Made by a program: the position numbers and the translations under genes. The notes under the pieces are model-generated. The model had not been told where the DNA came from, searched no databases, and saw only the letters and a program-made list of their open reading frames with translations. A stretch of 64,000 nucleotides of DNA from Aliidiomarina iranensis (GTDB taxonomy: Bacteria; Pseudomonadota; Gammaproteobacteria; Enterobacterales; Alteromonadaceae): contig NZ_PIPJ01000001.1 of the NCBI RefSeq assembly GCF_003987135.1, positions 636,191 to 700,190 of the forward strand, in the 5' to 3' direction. Each line of letters starts with the position of its first letter. Position 1 is the first letter of the stretch. Below are positions 38,862-49,864 of this stretch, in pieces.

Positions 38862-39188
38862 ATGAAAATTATCATTAATACGGCACTTAAAGCTGCACTC
38901 ATTATGGTTGCTGCGTTCGGCTTAGCCGCCTGTGGTGGCAGCGATGGCCCAACGCAATTTGATACGGTAAATCCGCCGCAAGCTACACCGGCACCGGAAC
39001 CAGAACCTACGGATCCGGAACCGGTAGTTGTGAGCTTGGAAATCAATGATGAGTTCGAGATTCTAGCGGGTGATGAGTTACGTCCAGATGGTGAAGCAGA
39101 AGTAGAGTTTCGCGTTAATGCGGAAACGGGCGCTCGTTTTGTTACCTTAATTTCAGGTACCGCAGAAGTAGAGCGTGCGCCGGAATAA
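38862..39188 (+). CDS. Small lipoprotein of unknown function, next to the nuclease
   Basis: A 108-residue lipoprotein. The signal peptide ends in the lipobox GLAAC (Cys about 25), followed by GGSDGP, a Pro/Glu-rich spacer (PEPEPTDPEP) and a small acidic beta domain (VVSLEINDEFEIL ... EVEFRVNAETGARFVTL). It starts 23 bp after the nuclease stop with GAGGAT upstream, and a terminator follows, so the two form an operon. I do not recognise the family. A role in anchoring or assisting the nuclease is only suggested by position. Confidence 0.82.
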   Translation: MKIIINTALKAALIMVAAFGLAACGGSDGPTQFDTVNPPQATPAPEPEPTDPEPVVVSLEINDEFEILAGDELRPDGEAEVEFRVNAETGARFVTLISGTAEVERAPE

Positions 39189-39220
39189 TTAACGCCAAAA
39201 TAACCAATAAGGCAGTAATC

Positions 39221-39252
39221 AAAAGCCACTCGTGCACACGAGTGGCTTTTTT
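39221..39252 (+). terminator. Terminator of the nuclease-lipoprotein operon
   Basis: AAAAGCCACTCGTG and CACGAGTGGCTTTT form a perfect long stem ending in T6, 32 bp after the lipoprotein stop. Confidence 0.93.
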
Positions 39253-39360
39253 CATGCTGCGGCACAAACGCCTTACCCATCATGTTATTTTTGCGCTAAA
39301 GTTTTGTTTTAAGTTTAGTGATAGAATCGCAACATAACAAAAGCAAATAAGGCCTACTTC

Positions 39361-40758
39361 ATGAATACAGAGCTCGGTTGGTTAAGCTTATTACCATCAT
39401 TGTTAGCCATTCTTTTTGCCATCATCACGCGGAAGGTGGTGTTAGCTCTGTTGGGTGGTGTGCTTTTGGCCCACGTGTTGTTATTTATGCCGAGCTTGGG
39501 CACTGGTGTTATTTCCGGGGTAAGTAGCTTAGGTGAAGTTCTCATCGACCCTTCCAATCAGCTTATCTGGGGTTTTACTTTAGCCATTGGCGCCTTGTTT
39601 GGAGTGCTCGAACGCGGTGGCACCTTTCGCCACTTTGTTGCCGCCTTGCAGCAAAAGCAGTTGGTTCCGAATAAGCGCCGAGCGCGAATGTTTACCTGGA
39701 TCTTGGGGGTGTTGGTGTTTATTGAATCCAATGTTTCCATCATGACATCAGGTACCACTTCACGCCCAGTTTACGATCAACTGGGGATTTCTCGGCAGAA
39801 ATTAGCCTATCTCATTGATTCTACCTGCGCACCGATATGCATTTTGATTCCTCTGAACGCTTGGGGCGCCTTCAATATTGGCCTTATCGGGAACCAAGGA
39901 ATTAACGATCCGATCAGTACCTTTGTGGCGTCCATAGGCCTGAACTTTTACGCCATTATTGCCTTATTTCTCGCGCTCTTTGTGGCTTGGACGGGCTGGG
40001 CATTCGGGCCAATGAAGGGTTTTGAACAACAAGTCAGTAGCAACCATGTGCAAAAGCCCATGGCAAAAGTGAATAATGAAACGGTGAATAAAGGTGCGCT
40101 GTACACCGTTATTATCAGCTTGGTGACTATGGTGCTGATGGTGCCGGTTATGCTCTATATTACTGGGGAAGGGCGCATTGTTTCCGGTGATGGCATGGTG
40201 AGTGTGTTCACCGCTATTATGGTTGCGCTTGGCATTGCCATCGCCGGCACGGTATGGAGCTTGGGCGCATCGAGCAAAGTTATTCTAAGTGCAATTTTGC
40301 GCGGAGCTTGGAAGATATTGCCACTTGCCATTATTTTGTGGGTTGCCATTGCCCTCGGCGATGCTACCCGTACCTTGGGGTCTGGCGAATACCTAGCCGG
40401 CATTTTGAATGCCAGTTTGCCTATTTGGCTGTTGCCCGCTTTAATTTTCCTATTATCAGCGCTTACCGCCTTTGCCATTGGTTCAAGCTGGGGCACTTTT
40501 GCTATTATGTTGCCGCTTGCCATTCCGCTGGCGCTCGGCCTCGATCTTCCAGTAGCGTTATTCGTGGGTGCGGCGCTGGCTGGTGGCATCTTCGGTGATC
40601 ACTCATCGCCCATTAGTGATACCACAATTATCGCTTCGTTAGCTTCTGGCTCCGAACACATCGATCACGTGCGAACCCAGCTACCCTATGCCCTGTTAGC
40701 CGCAACCTTGGCAACCGCTGGTTATATTGTGGCGGGGATTTGGATTGCCAGTGCCTAA
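39361..40758 (+). CDS. NhaC-family Na+/H+ antiporter-like transporter
   Basis: A 465-residue polytopic membrane protein with about 11-12 hydrophobic segments. The signatures of the Na+/H+ antiporter NhaC-like family (Pfam Na_H_antiporter) are visible: IESNVSIMTSGTTSRPVYD, IDSTCAPICILIPLNAWGAF, AFAIGSSWGTFAIMLPLAIPLA and the C-terminal GGIFGDHSSPISDTTIIAS. Members exchange Na+ or amino-acid-type substrates for protons, so the substrate cannot be set from sequence. It is transcribed alone before tadA (51-bp gap). Confidence 0.87.
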   Translation: MNTELGWLSLLPSLLAILFAIITRKVVLALLGGVLLAHVLLFMPSLGTGVISGVSSLGEVLIDPSNQLIWGFTLAIGALFGVLERGGTFRHFVAALQQKQLVPNKRRARMFTWILGVLVFIESNVSIMTSGTTSRPVYDQLGISRQKLAYLIDSTCAPICILIPLNAWGAFNIGLIGNQGINDPISTFVASIGLNFYAIIALFLALFVAWTGWAFGPMKGFEQQVSSNHVQKPMAKVNNETVNKGALYTVIISLVTMVLMVPVMLYITGEGRIVSGDGMVSVFTAIMVALGIAIAGTVWSLGASSKVILSAILRGAWKILPLAIILWVAIALGDATRTLGSGEYLAGILNASLPIWLLPALIFLLSALTAFAIGSSWGTFAIMLPLAIPLALGLDLPVALFVGAALAGGIFGDHSSPISDTTIIASLASGSEHIDHVRTQLPYALLAATLATAGYIVAGIWIASA

Positions 40759-40803
40759 ACTGCCGGGTTTAAACATATTGCCGTTGCATGAGAAAGGAAA
40801 TAA

Positions 40804-41499
<696 letters not shown>

Positions 41500-41503
<4 letters not shown>

Positions 41504-42948
41504 TGCTCTTCAGCCCTTTCCGCAGGTTGTGTAATGTTGGCGTAATCTGTGTCTGAAACGGGCAACCGCCCCTGTTCATCGAGCCATACCAGCGTATCAA
41601 AGTAACGGCGAATATTCTCTACGTATTTAACCGGTTCATCGCCTCGAGCAAAGCCAAAGCGCGTAGTGCGATAGAATTGTTTTTGCCGAAGCAGGGGTAA
41701 ACGCTCACGAACATCAATCCAATAATCGGGGTTTCCACCTTGGCGCTGAGTAATAATTCGCGCATCCTCCAAGTGTCCCAAACCCACGTTGTAAGCGGCA
41801 AGTGCTAACCATGTGCGATCCGGCTCTGTAATGCGATCAGGTAAGCGCTGATGTAACCGGCGCAAATATTCGGCACCACCACGTATGGCTTGCTGGGGAT
41901 CTAATCGGCTATTCACCCCCATATCTTGCGCCGTAGGCAGGGTTAGCATCATTAACCCGCGCACGCCGGTAACCGAACGCGCACGTGGGTTCCAGTGTGA
42001 TTCTTGATAACTTACCGCGGCTAGTAAGCGCCAATCTAAATCACCGGAATATTCTTGAAAATAATCTAAGTAGTTGGGCAATACCTGCTCGGTAGCGGCA
42101 ATAAAAGCACGTGTATCTACGAAATTAAAGTTCGCCACATGGCCAAAATAGCGGTCGATCAGTTGCGCGATTTCGCCACCCTCGTGCTGACGGCCAATAT
42201 ATTCAACCGCTGCCGCGTAAAGTGAATCATCATGGCCACCGCGAAATGCCCAAGCTATAGGCACAGAATCGCGAGTAGTAAACGCAATACTTAGATTTGG
42301 AAAAGCACGGCGCTTAATGTCTAAATGATGAGAATCGGCAATGGTGTAATCGTATTTCCCTTGAATAACATGCTCAAGAATTTCATCGGCATCATAGAGG
42401 TGAGTACTTGTCCATTGTAAATGCGGATAAGTTTTGCTCAGCTCGCGCAAGTGTTCCTCATGGCTACTGCCCGCAACTACACGAATCGTGCCGGTTACAT
42501 CATCCCAATTACGTGGGCGATTTTGCGCGCCTTGGCGAAAAACCAGTTTTTGTTCAACGTTGTGATAAGCCGGGGTAAACTTCAACCACTCTAAGCGCGG
42601 TTCGGTTACATCAATGCCCGCAGCAACAAAATCAATGTCACCGTATTCAAGTTTGCGCCATAAATCACGGAGCTCGTAACTCGTGCTCATTTCCAGCTCT
42701 ACCCCTAACTGGTTTGCTAGGTTAGCGGCTAACTCAAACTCGAATCCTGTTTCTAAATTATCTGCCCCATAATAGTAATTCACTGGGCTCATCATGGTGC
42801 CAACCCGCAACACACCGCGTTCTTGGATACGCTCCAATTGATTTTGATCCACGCGCTCGCGGCCACAACCCGATAGGCTAAATATCAGTGCAAGGAGCAA
42901 AATAATAGGCATTGCCGGCCAAGCGCTATCTTTTGAAACAAGGTTCAT
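41500..42948 (-). CDS. mltF: Membrane-bound lytic murein transglycosylase F
   Basis: A 482-residue outer-membrane lipoprotein that cleaves peptidoglycan to anhydromuropeptides. The lipobox is FSLSGC (Cys about 28). A periplasmic solute-binding domain of family 3 (about 45-265, LRVGTMMSPVNYYYG, GYDFELA-like GFEFELAANLANQLGVELEM) is followed by the SLT domain. The SLT catalytic glutamate is in AVSYQESHWNPRARS, and GVRGLMMLTLPTAQDMGV follows. It is divergent from purL, as in E. coli. Confidence 0.94.
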
Positions 42949-43050
42949 GGCTGTTGTTGCAACTCGGTTGATAGTTTCATACCGCTAGTTATAACAGAAC
43001 AACACGATTTCTGCATTGTCATTTATGTCGCAACTTAGTGTCATTTTCTT

Positions 43051-43056
43051 TATAAT
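43051..43056 (+). promoter_or_regulatory. Putative -10 box of purL
   Basis: A perfect TATAAT lies 43 bp before the purL start in the 151-bp divergent gap with mltF. I find no strong -35 at the right spacing and no PurR-like palindrome. Confidence 0.4.
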
Positions 43057-43099
43057 ATGAGCCCATCTTCATTCCTCAAAGTAATCTGGAGCTCAACCC

Positions 43100-46000
43100 G
43101 TGGATATCCTTCGTGGTTCACCTGCTTTGTCCGATTTTCGTGCCGAGAAGCTTAGTCAACGTTTACACAGCGTAGGCTTACCAATTAATGCCATTTATGC
43201 TGAGTTCGTGCATTTTGTGCATAGCACGAAAGAGGGGGCTAACGCTGCATTAGCAGAAAATGAAAAGCAAGTTTTAGATAAACTACTCACCTACGGGCCA
43301 CAGCGTGAAGCACATACACTAAGCGGGCACTTAATTCTTGTAACGCCGCGCATTGGCACCATTTCGCCATGGGCTTCGAAGGCAACGGACATTGCCCACA
43401 ATTGCGGCTTGAGTAATGTTGAGCGAATTGAACGTGGTATTGCCTATTATTTAACAGGCAATTTAAACCCTGAGCAGCTCAAGCAAGCGAGCGCGTTGTT
43501 GCACGATCGCATGACAGAGAGCACATTCTCAGATTTATCTGATGCTGCGGCACTTTTTACCGAGCAAAGCCCAGCACCTTTTACGTCGGTAGATATTATC
43601 AACGCAGGGCGGCAAGCCCTAGTTGATGCCAACCAAAGTTTAGGTTTGGCATTGGCGGATGATGAAATTGATTACCTCACAGAGAATTTCGAGAAGCTAG
43701 GCCGCAACCCGGTTGATGCCGAGCTGTATATGTTTGCTCAGGCAAACTCCGAACATTGCCGGCATAAAATTTTTAACGCTTCATGGACAATCGATGGTGT
43801 AGCACAAGAAAAATCATTATTTAAAATGATTAAGCGCACCTATGAAGTAACGCCTGAATACGTGTTATCGGCCTACAAAGATAATGCCGCGGTGATGGTA
43901 GGCTCTGAAGCCGGCCGTTTCTTCCCCGTAGCGGGCAGTGCCGAATATCATTATCACGGTGAGCCGATTCATATTTTGATGAAAGTGGAAACTCATAATC
44001 ACCCTACCGCGATTTCACCCTATCCTGGCGCAGCTACTGGCTCAGGAGGAGAAATTCGTGATGAAGGCGCCACTGGTATTGGCGCAAAACCAAAAGCAGG
44101 GTTGGTTGGCTTTTCGGTTTCGAATTTACGTATTCCCGGATTTGAGCAGCCTTGGGAAGAAGATTTTGGGCGCCCAGAACGCATTGTTAGTGCGCTAGAT
44201 ATTATGATTGAAGGGCCACTGGGCGGTGCCGCGTTTAATAACGAATTTGGCCGGCCGAATATTCTTGGTTACTTCCGCACCTATGAAGAGAAAGTAAACA
44301 GCTTCAATGGCATGGAAGTACGGGGCTACCACAAGCCTATTATGATCGCGGGTGGTTTAGGCAATATCCGTGAAGAACATGTAGAAAAGCACGATATTCC
44401 GGTAGGGGCGCCTCTTGTTGTACTCGGCGGGCCGGCTATGAATATTGGCTTGGGTGGCGGTGCGGCCTCTTCTATGGCCTCGGGCGATTCCTCTGAAGCG
44501 CTGGATTTTGCCTCGGTACAGCGGGAAAACCCAGAGATGGAACGCCGTTGCCAAGAAGTGATTGACCGCTGCTGGCAGCTTGGTGAAGAAAACCCAATTG
44601 TATTTATTCACGATGTGGGTGCCGGCGGTTTATCTAATGCCTTGCCTGAATTAGTGAACGATGGTGGCCGCGGTGGCGAGTTTAAATTACGCGCGATTCC
44701 AAATGATGAACCGGGCATGTCGCCAATGGCGGTGTGGAGCAATGAATCGCAAGAGCGTTATGTTATTGCGATTGCGCCGGAACGCCTAGCCGCGTTTGAG
44801 CAAATATGTAAACGCGAGCGTGCACCCTTTGCGGTAGTAGGCGAAGCCACAGAAGCGCAAACTCTACGTTTGTACGATGAAGTATTTGATAATTACCCGG
44901 TGGATATGCCACTCAATGTGCTGCTGGGTAAAACGCCCAAAATGCATCGAGAGGCCCAATCCAGCAAAGTAGAAAATACCGCGTTGGCTACGGATACGAT
45001 GCAAATAGCGGATGCCGTAAATCGCTTGTTGCGCTTGCCGGCTATCGCGGAAAAAACCTTTCTAATTACGATTGGTGATCGCAGCGTAACAGGCTTGGTG
45101 GCGCGGGATCAGATGGTTGGGCCTTGGCAAATTCCGGTGGCTGATTGTGGTGTTACGGCCGCCTCATACGATAGTTATGCGGGCGAGGCTATGTCGATGG
45201 GTGAGCGCACCCCAGTGGCATTGCTGAACCATGGCGCTTCTGCGCGTTTAGCCGTAGCGGAGGCGATTACGAATATCGCTGGTACCGCGATTGGTGATTT
45301 TAAACACATTAAACTTTCCGCCAACTGGATGGCACCTGCGGGCCACCCAGGTGAAGATGCTGGATTATACGAGGCGGTAAAAGCCATTGGCGAGGAGCTT
45401 TGCCCAGAGCTGGGTATCACTATTCCGGTGGGTAAAGATTCTATGTCGATGCAAACGCGTTGGCAGGAGAACGGCAAGGATAAGGCGGTTATATCGCCAC
45501 TATCATTGGTGATAACCGCGTTTGGCCGAGTAACGGATGTGCGCAAAACGGTTACCCCCATGCTGCGCAGTGAACGCGATGATGCACGTTTAGTATTGCT
45601 TGATTTAGGCCGCGGGAAAAATCGCTTAGGTGGCTCTGCGTTAGCGCAGGTTTACCGTGAGTTGGGTGATGTGCCGGCTGATTTAGAAGCCCCTGCGGAG
45701 CTGCGTTTCTTCTTTGAGTTAACACAAGAGCTGGTAGCTAACAAAGAGCTTTTGGCGTACCACGATCGCTCTGATGGTGGTGTTTTCGTAACTGCCGCTG
45801 AAATGGCTTTTGCTGGCAACTGTGGAGTTGAGTTACAGCTACCGAATAATGTTGATGCGATTGCTGCTCTGTTCAGCGAAGAACTAGGCGCTGTGTTGCA
45901 AGTGAGCGCGGAAGTTGCAGCGCAAATTCAGGCGAAGTGCGAAGCGGCCGGTTATGCGGATATGTATTTAGATATTGGCCGCGTGAGTAGCCAAGATGAG

Positions 46001-47011
46001 ATTCGTATAGTGCAAGCTGATACGATTATTTATCAAGAGAAGCGTTCAGCATTGCGTGCCATATGGGCAGAAACAACGCACCAGATGCAGCGGTTACGTG
46101 ATAATCCGGCTTGTGCTGATGAAGAATTTGTAGCCAAGCAAGATGTAAACAATCCTGGTTTAAGCGCGCAATTGAGCTTTGATCCGGCAAAAGATGTGGC
46201 GGCATCGCATATTTTAAAAGGCTTCTCACCGCGTATCGCAATTTTGCGGGAGCAGGGTGTAAATTCCCATTATGAAATGGCGGCAGCATTCGATAGAGCC
46301 GGTTTCACTGCGATTGATGTGCACATGAGCGATATTCTTAGTGGCCGCGTTACTTTGGATGGCTTCCAAGCATTGGCTGTGTGTGGTGGTTTCTCTTACG
46401 GTGATGTTTTGGGTGCAGGCGAGGGCTGGGCGAAATCTATTTTGTTTAACGCCAACGCCCGTGAGCAATTTGCAAACTTCTTTGCTCGTGAAGATACGCT
46501 CACTTTGGGTGTGTGTAACGGTTGCCAGATGCTTTCAAATTTACATGAACTGATCCCAGGCACGGAGCACTGGCCCCATTTTGTTACCAATCGCTCTGAA
46601 CGTTTCGAGGCGCGGGTGGCCATGGTTGAGGTGCAAGATAACAATTCACCGTGGTTCAGCGGCATGGCAGGCTCGCGAATGCCTATTGCGGTTTCCCATG
46701 GTGAGGGCCGGGTAGAATTTAGCCGCGGTGATGGTAATGCTGCGCTTGCGGGCTTGGCGAAAGGCAAGCAGGTGGCTTTGCGCTATGTGGATAACTATGG
46801 CGAAATAACGGAAACCTATCCGGCGAATCCGAATGGCTCGGTGCAAGGCATTACTGGCCTCACCAGCGCCGACGGTCGGGTGGCAATTATGATGCCTCAT
46901 CCGGAGCGAGTATTCCGCGCCATTAGTAATTCATGGTACCCCGAATCCTGGGGCGAAGACGGCGCCTGGCTGCGCATTTTCCGCAACGCCCGCCGCTACT
47001 TCGGCTCGTAA
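43100..47011 (+). CDS. purL: Phosphoribosylformylglycinamidine synthase
   Basis: A 1303-residue single-chain FGAM synthase, fourth step of purine synthesis. N-terminal PurS-like and linker domains are followed by two AIR-synthase-type halves ([63 protein letters not shown]). The C-terminal glutaminase has its nucleophile in [10 protein letters not shown] and its His/Glu in MPHPERVFR. The start is GTG 43100 with TGGAGC upstream, giving [14 protein letters not shown]. Large-type PurL is normal in gammaproteobacteria. Element E begins 32 bp after the stop. Confidence 0.97.
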   Translation: MDILRGSPALSDFRAEKLSQRLHSVGLPINAIYAEFVHFVHSTKEGANAALAENEKQVLDKLLTYGPQREAHTLSGHLILVTPRIGTISPWASKATDIAHNCGLSNVERIERGIAYYLTGNLNPEQLKQASALLHDRMTESTFSDLSDAAALFTEQSPAPFTSVDIINAGRQALVDANQSLGLALADDEIDYLTENFEKLGRNPVDAELYMFAQANSEHCRHKIFNASWTIDGVAQEKSLFKMIKRTYEVTPEYVLSAYKDNAAVMVGSEAGRFFPVAGSAEYHYHGEPIHILMKVETHNHPTAISPYPGAATGSGGEIRDEGATGIGAKPKAGLVGFSVSNLRIPGFEQPWEEDFGRPERIVSALDIMIEGPLGGAAFNNEFGRPNILGYFRTYEEKVNSFNGMEVRGYHKPIMIAGGLGNIREEHVEKHDIPVGAPLVVLGGPAMNIGLGGGAASSMASGDSSEALDFASVQRENPEMERRCQEVIDRCWQLGEENPIVFIHDVGAGGLSNALPELVNDGGRGGEFKLRAIPNDEPGMSPMAVWSNESQERYVIAIAPERLAAFEQICKRERAPFAVVGEATEAQTLRLYDEVFDNYPVDMPLNVLLGKTPKMHREAQSSKVENTALATDTMQIADAVNRLLRLPAIAEKTFLITIGDRSVTGLVARDQMVGPWQIPVADCGVTAASYDSYAGEAMSMGERTPVALLNHGASARLAVAEAITNIAGTAIGDFKHIKLSANWMAPAGHPGEDAGLYEAVKAIGEELCPELGITIPVGKDSMSMQTRWQENGKDKAVISPLSLVITAFGRVTDVRKTVTPMLRSERDDARLVLLDLGRGKNRLGGSALAQVYRELGDVPADLEAPAELRFFFELTQELVANKELLAYHDRSDGGVFVTAAEMAFAGNCGVELQLPNNVDAIAALFSEELGAVLQVSAEVAAQIQAKCEAAGYADMYLDIGRVSSQDEIRIVQADTIIYQEKRSALRAIWAETTHQMQRLRDNPACADEEFVAKQDVNNPGLSAQLSFDPAKDVAASHILKGFSPRIAILREQGVNSHYEMAAAFDRAGFTAIDVHMSDILSGRVTLDGFQALAVCGGFSYGDVLGAGEGWAKSILFNANAREQFANFFAREDTLTLGVCNGCQMLSNLHELIPGTEHWPHFVTNRSERFEARVAMVEVQDNNSPWFSGMAGSRMPIAVSHGEGRVEFSRGDGNAALAGLAKGKQVALRYVDNYGEITETYPANPNGSVQGITGLTSADGRVAIMMPHPERVFRAISNSWYPESWGEDGAWLRIFRNARRYFGS

Positions 47012-47042
47012 CCCCCAGGCTTGGCTGCGCACGGAGATCAGC

Positions 47043-47213
47043 GGCTTCCGCTGGGCCTGTGGGTGCCAGCTCAGTTTCTGGGAGGTTATGTGCTAATCCG
47101 GGACGCCGTAAATACGTCCATGTAGGCTTGGCTGCCGCATCCATGCGGCAGACACCCGGCTTCTCACATAACCTCCCAAAAACCCGCCAGCACCCACAGG
47201 CCCAGCTCGCGCC
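47043..47213 (+). repeat. Palindromic element E (purL 3' side), with type-2 core
   Basis: The arms resemble those of A: 47043-47070 (GGCTTCCGCTGGGCCTGTGG and on) with 47186-47213 (GCCAGCACCCACAGG and on). The loop TTCCGC/GCTCGC is kept. A further arm GGAGGTTATGTG (47081-47092) pairs with CACATAACCTCC (47165-47176). The centre is a second core type (47100-47131, GGGACGCCGTAAATACGTCC) capped by the perfect hairpin CTGCCGCATCCATGCGGCAG (47132-47151). Confidence 0.9.
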
Positions 47214-47239
47214 ATGAGTTCGCGGGCTTTAATAAAAAA

Positions 47240-47436
47240 ATGGCTGACGTTGATTCTGGTGTAGCAATGTTGCGTGTATTAATGGATCAATATGGTTTAA
47301 AAACAGCGGATTTTGAGCACGAAATCGGAAAAAAAGCATGGTTTCGCAAGTACTTGCTGGTAAACGAAATCTGACGAAAGAACATATTATTAAACTCGCC
47401 AATCGTTTTCAGATCAGCCCATCATCTTTCTTCTAA
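47240..47436 (+). pseudogene. HigA-type antitoxin remnant, frameshifted and 5'-truncated
   Basis: From ATG 47240 the frame reads DVDSGVAMLRVLMDQYGL and stops early. Shifting frame by one base at the A7 run (47329-47335) continues as SMVSQVLAGKRNLTKEHII and ends SPSSFF at 47436. Together these are the XRE helix-turn-helix of COG5499-type HigA antitoxins. The usual N-terminal half is absent; element E ends 26 bp upstream, and no ribosome site or higB toxin is visible. One base more in the A-run would restore the frame. Confidence 0.8.
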
Positions 47437-47556
47437 AGCTCGAGTTTGCGCCGACAAAATTATGGTTCATGTGGTGAACTGCGGTTCTGCAGGGCGCCCG
47501 AGGCGGATCTGTGGGCGAAGGCGCGTTTGTGGAAGGCTACGGGCAAAGCTGGGTGT

Positions 47557-47715
47557 CTGCGGCATGGAATTCAGTGGCGTGAGGTGGGGCTGTGGATGCC
47601 AGGCAGAAGTGTCCGCGCCAAGGATGGCGCGGTACACAGCGTCACATGGATGTGCTTGAGCGGTTCTGACTGGCATCCACAGCCCCGCCGGAAGCCGCTG
47701 ACATCCATGCCGCAG
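47557..47715 (-). repeat. Nested palindromic element F (phoA 3' side)
   Basis: Inverted copy. The outer arm CTGCGGCATGGA (47557-47568) pairs with TCCATGCCGCAG (47704-47715). The middle arm (47584-47608) pairs with 47664-47689 (GTGGATGCCAG with CTGGCATCCAC). The apical hairpin is 47613-47632 and the core 47633-47663. As in A, the type-1 element lies inside the stem that forms the apical hairpin of the type-2 core, here with GC pairs exchanged (CTGCGGCAT instead of CTGCCGCAT). It lies 14 bp beyond the phoA stop. Confidence 0.9.
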
Positions 47716-47729
47716 CCAAGCCGGAGTTT

Positions 47730-49112
47730 TTAGTTCTGTACCCAATCGATGAGTTGGGTGGCGATGTCGATGTGATCTTGGGCGCCTTTGAAGTTTTCTG
47801 ACCATGGGCCAATGGCGATTACCGGTACATCTTCACCGGTGTGTCCGCCTGTGGTCCAACCGGCGCCGGTGTGAAAGCGCACGATATCAATCAAAATGGC
47901 TTGGATTTCGGCGCGGCGGCGCTCGCTAGTGCTCGCGGCTACATCGGTGAGAGCGGTTTGGTGCTCCGTTGTTAACGTGAACGGCAGATATTCATCGATA
48001 TAGGCATCCCAATCAACAGCGGGCATATCGTTGAGCTCAGTAGCCATCACGCGTAGGCTTCGGCCTACATTATGAATATCACCGGCACGGAATTTGTAAT
48101 CACCATCAGCGCCCAAAGTTAAACCGCCGGTGCTGTGATCCGCGGTTAAGATGATTTGCGTGTCATCGCGGCCTTCGGCATATTCTTCTAAAAACAGCAT
48201 TAAATCATCAAGCTCCGCCATTTCATGCATCGCACAGGCGATATCGTTAGCGTGGCCACACCAATCTACCATCGAGGCTTCAATCATTAACACGAAGGGC
48301 TTTTCGCTGTTGCCGAGTAACCGTAAGCCCTCTCTTGCCATTAGCTCTAAACGTTTTTGATCGTCGATCACAAACGGGAATGCATCGTCATGAAATAGGC
48401 CAAGCAGTGGCAAGCGCTGCTGAGTTTGCAGTTGCTCATAGCTTTCAACAACGCGAACACCGCGGTTGTTCAATGTGCGTAAATGGCTTACACGATTGCC
48501 ATTTTCATCTTCGAGAACAAAATGTTTGCGGCCGCTACCGAGGAGTAAATCAAACATGGGTAAGCCATTATCATCTACCACTGCGAACTGATCAGCAATT
48601 TCATCTTCCATGCGGCGCGAGGGCACATGGGTAAAAAATGATGCCGGGGTTGCGTGGGTTACCCGTGTGGTGGCAATAGCTGCCGTTTGCCAACCTAAAT
48701 CCCGCGCTTTGTGCATGATGGTTGGGATCGGATTACCATCAGCATCTACTGAAATAGCGCCATTGTAGGTTTTTACTCCAGTAGCGAGGGCGGTAGCGCT
48801 CGCGGCCGAATCGGTTACTAGCGTATCATCGGCAGGGTAGGTGCTGGCGCTGCCTACGAGGTAACGATCGAAAATGGTTTGCTCAACATCAGCGGCCATC
48901 GTGTGATTACGGCCATCTTTAAAATACCGATAGGCAGATACGAACGGGTGGCCCATACCATCGGCAATCACTAAAATGATTTGCTTAGGTTTTTCTGGCT
49001 CTTTATCGCTATCGTCATGATCATGAGCATTCACACTGAAAGGTACGGCGAGGCTCAAAAGCGTGGCACTTAATAGCAAGGTGCGTTTAAATGGCTGGCT
49101 TGATATCAACAT
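47730..49112 (-). CDS. Alkaline phosphatase
   Basis: A 460-residue periplasmic or secreted phosphomonoesterase of the PhoA superfamily. A signal peptide (about 1-29, LLSLAVPFSVNA) is followed by a His/Asp-rich linker (HDHDDSDKEPEKPK). Metal and nucleophile motifs are present: IILVIADGMGHP; TDSAASATALATG, with the serine nucleophile; MVDWCGHAND; TADHSTGGLTLG; and GWTTGGHTGEDVPVIA. It releases phosphate from organic esters, complementing the secreted nuclease at 34.4 kb. It is 37 bp downstream of smrA on the same strand. Confidence 0.93.
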   Translation of the reverse strand: MLISSQPFKRTLLLSATLLSLAVPFSVNAHDHDDSDKEPEKPKQIILVIADGMGHPFVSAYRYFKDGRNHTMAADVEQTIFDRYLVGSASTYPADDTLVTDSAASATALATGVKTYNGAISVDADGNPIPTIMHKARDLGWQTAAIATTRVTHATPASFFTHVPSRRMEDEIADQFAVVDDNGLPMFDLLLGSGRKHFVLEDENGNRVSHLRTLNNRGVRVVESYEQLQTQQRLPLLGLFHDDAFPFVIDDQKRLELMAREGLRLLGNSEKPFVLMIEASMVDWCGHANDIACAMHEMAELDDLMLFLEEYAEGRDDTQIILTADHSTGGLTLGADGDYKFRAGDIHNVGRSLRVMATELNDMPAVDWDAYIDEYLPFTLTTEHQTALTDVAASTSERRRAEIQAILIDIVRFHTGAGWTTGGHTGEDVPVIAIGPWSENFKGAQDHIDIATQLIDWVQN

Positions 49113-49137
49113 CTTGGTATTCCTATATTTAAACTAA

Positions 49138-49154
49138 GGTAAACAACGTTTACC
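49138..49154. promoter_or_regulatory. Palindrome between smrA and the phosphatase gene
   Basis: GGTAAAC-AAC-GTTTACC, a perfect 7-3-7 inverted repeat that includes the smrA stop codon. It ends 26 bp from the phosphatase start, so it may be an operator of that gene or a processing hairpin. No regulator can be named. Confidence 0.4.
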
Positions 49155-49746
49155 GTTTACGGTTTTGTTCTTTAGTAGCTAGTTTAACAGCCGAATTTTT
49201 CCGTATCATGACATAGCTGGCGCCGGAGCCGCCGTGAAACTTTTGGGCGGTGTGAATGGCTAATACGGGCTCGAGTTCAGGGAGCCATTGATGGCACAAA
49301 CTTTTCAGTAAGGCAGGCCTAGGTTGGCTCTTCAAACCTTGGCCATGAATGATGAGTGCGGTGCGTACGCCGGTGCGGTAGCACTCTTGAATAAAGCTAG
49401 CCACCTCGCGGCGCGCTTCGCTTACTCGCAATCGATGCAAGTTAAGTGTGGCTTGTGGCTCGTAGTTACCCCGTTTTAATTGTCGGTATACGCCATCTTG
49501 CACCCCGTCATGTTTCCAACCAATCACATCGGTAGGTGCTACCCATTCGCGCACTTCTTCGCTTAACGCGGCGGCGGCATCTTCTTCTATTTTTGCTTCG
49601 GCGGCGCGGCGGCGTTCTTCTAGGCTCTCGGCCGATGCTGCCGGTGTTTTAACGGTAGCTATTTCTTTTTGTGGTAAGGGCTTCACGTCCTGCATCATTT
49701 CGCGAAACAGGTCGATGTCGTTTTTGGTTTGCTTCTGCTCTGACAT
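49150..49746 (-). CDS. smrA: Smr-domain protein SmrA (YdaL type)
   Basis: A 198-residue protein with a charged, Ala-rich N-terminal region (about 1-90) and a C-terminal Smr domain (about 95-185). The domain has LNLHRLRVSEARREVASFI and LIIHGQGLKSQP, then KFHGGSGASYVMIRK. Smr domains nick DNA or cleave RNA. SmrB, the ribosome-rescue relative, has LDLHG and a different N-terminus; the GGSGA-YV end and the length fit SmrA better. It is followed by the phosphatase gene on the same strand. Confidence 0.87.
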   Translation of the reverse strand: MSEQKQTKNDIDLFREMMQDVKPLPQKEIATVKTPAASAESLEERRRAAEAKIEEDAAAALSEEVREWVAPTDVIGWKHDGVQDGVYRQLKRGNYEPQATLNLHRLRVSEARREVASFIQECYRTGVRTALIIHGQGLKSQPRPALLKSLCHQWLPELEPVLAIHTAQKFHGGSGASYVMIRKNSAVKLATKEQNRKR

Positions 49747-49864
49747 AAAAAACCTCCGACACTCGCAAAGATAACTGAGTATCGGAGTTTACCAAAAATT
49801 AAGAGAGGTAACTAAGGAAAGTGGTGGCGTAAGCGCTCACTTGCTGAACACTTACGCTGAACGG

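Noticed and set aside
43016..43056. TTGTCA with TATAAT as the purL promoter
   Set aside because: The spacing is 29 bp, too long for a sigma-70 promoter; only the -10 was kept as a candidate.
47329..47337. The higA frameshift as a proven programmed frameshift
   Set aside because: The 5' part of the gene and its ribosome site are gone, so decay is the simpler reading; the slippage idea is kept only as a check.
47446..47805. Open frames on both strands beyond the higA remnant
   Set aside because: They fall in element F and the phosphatase 3' end; no recognisable family and no ribosome site.
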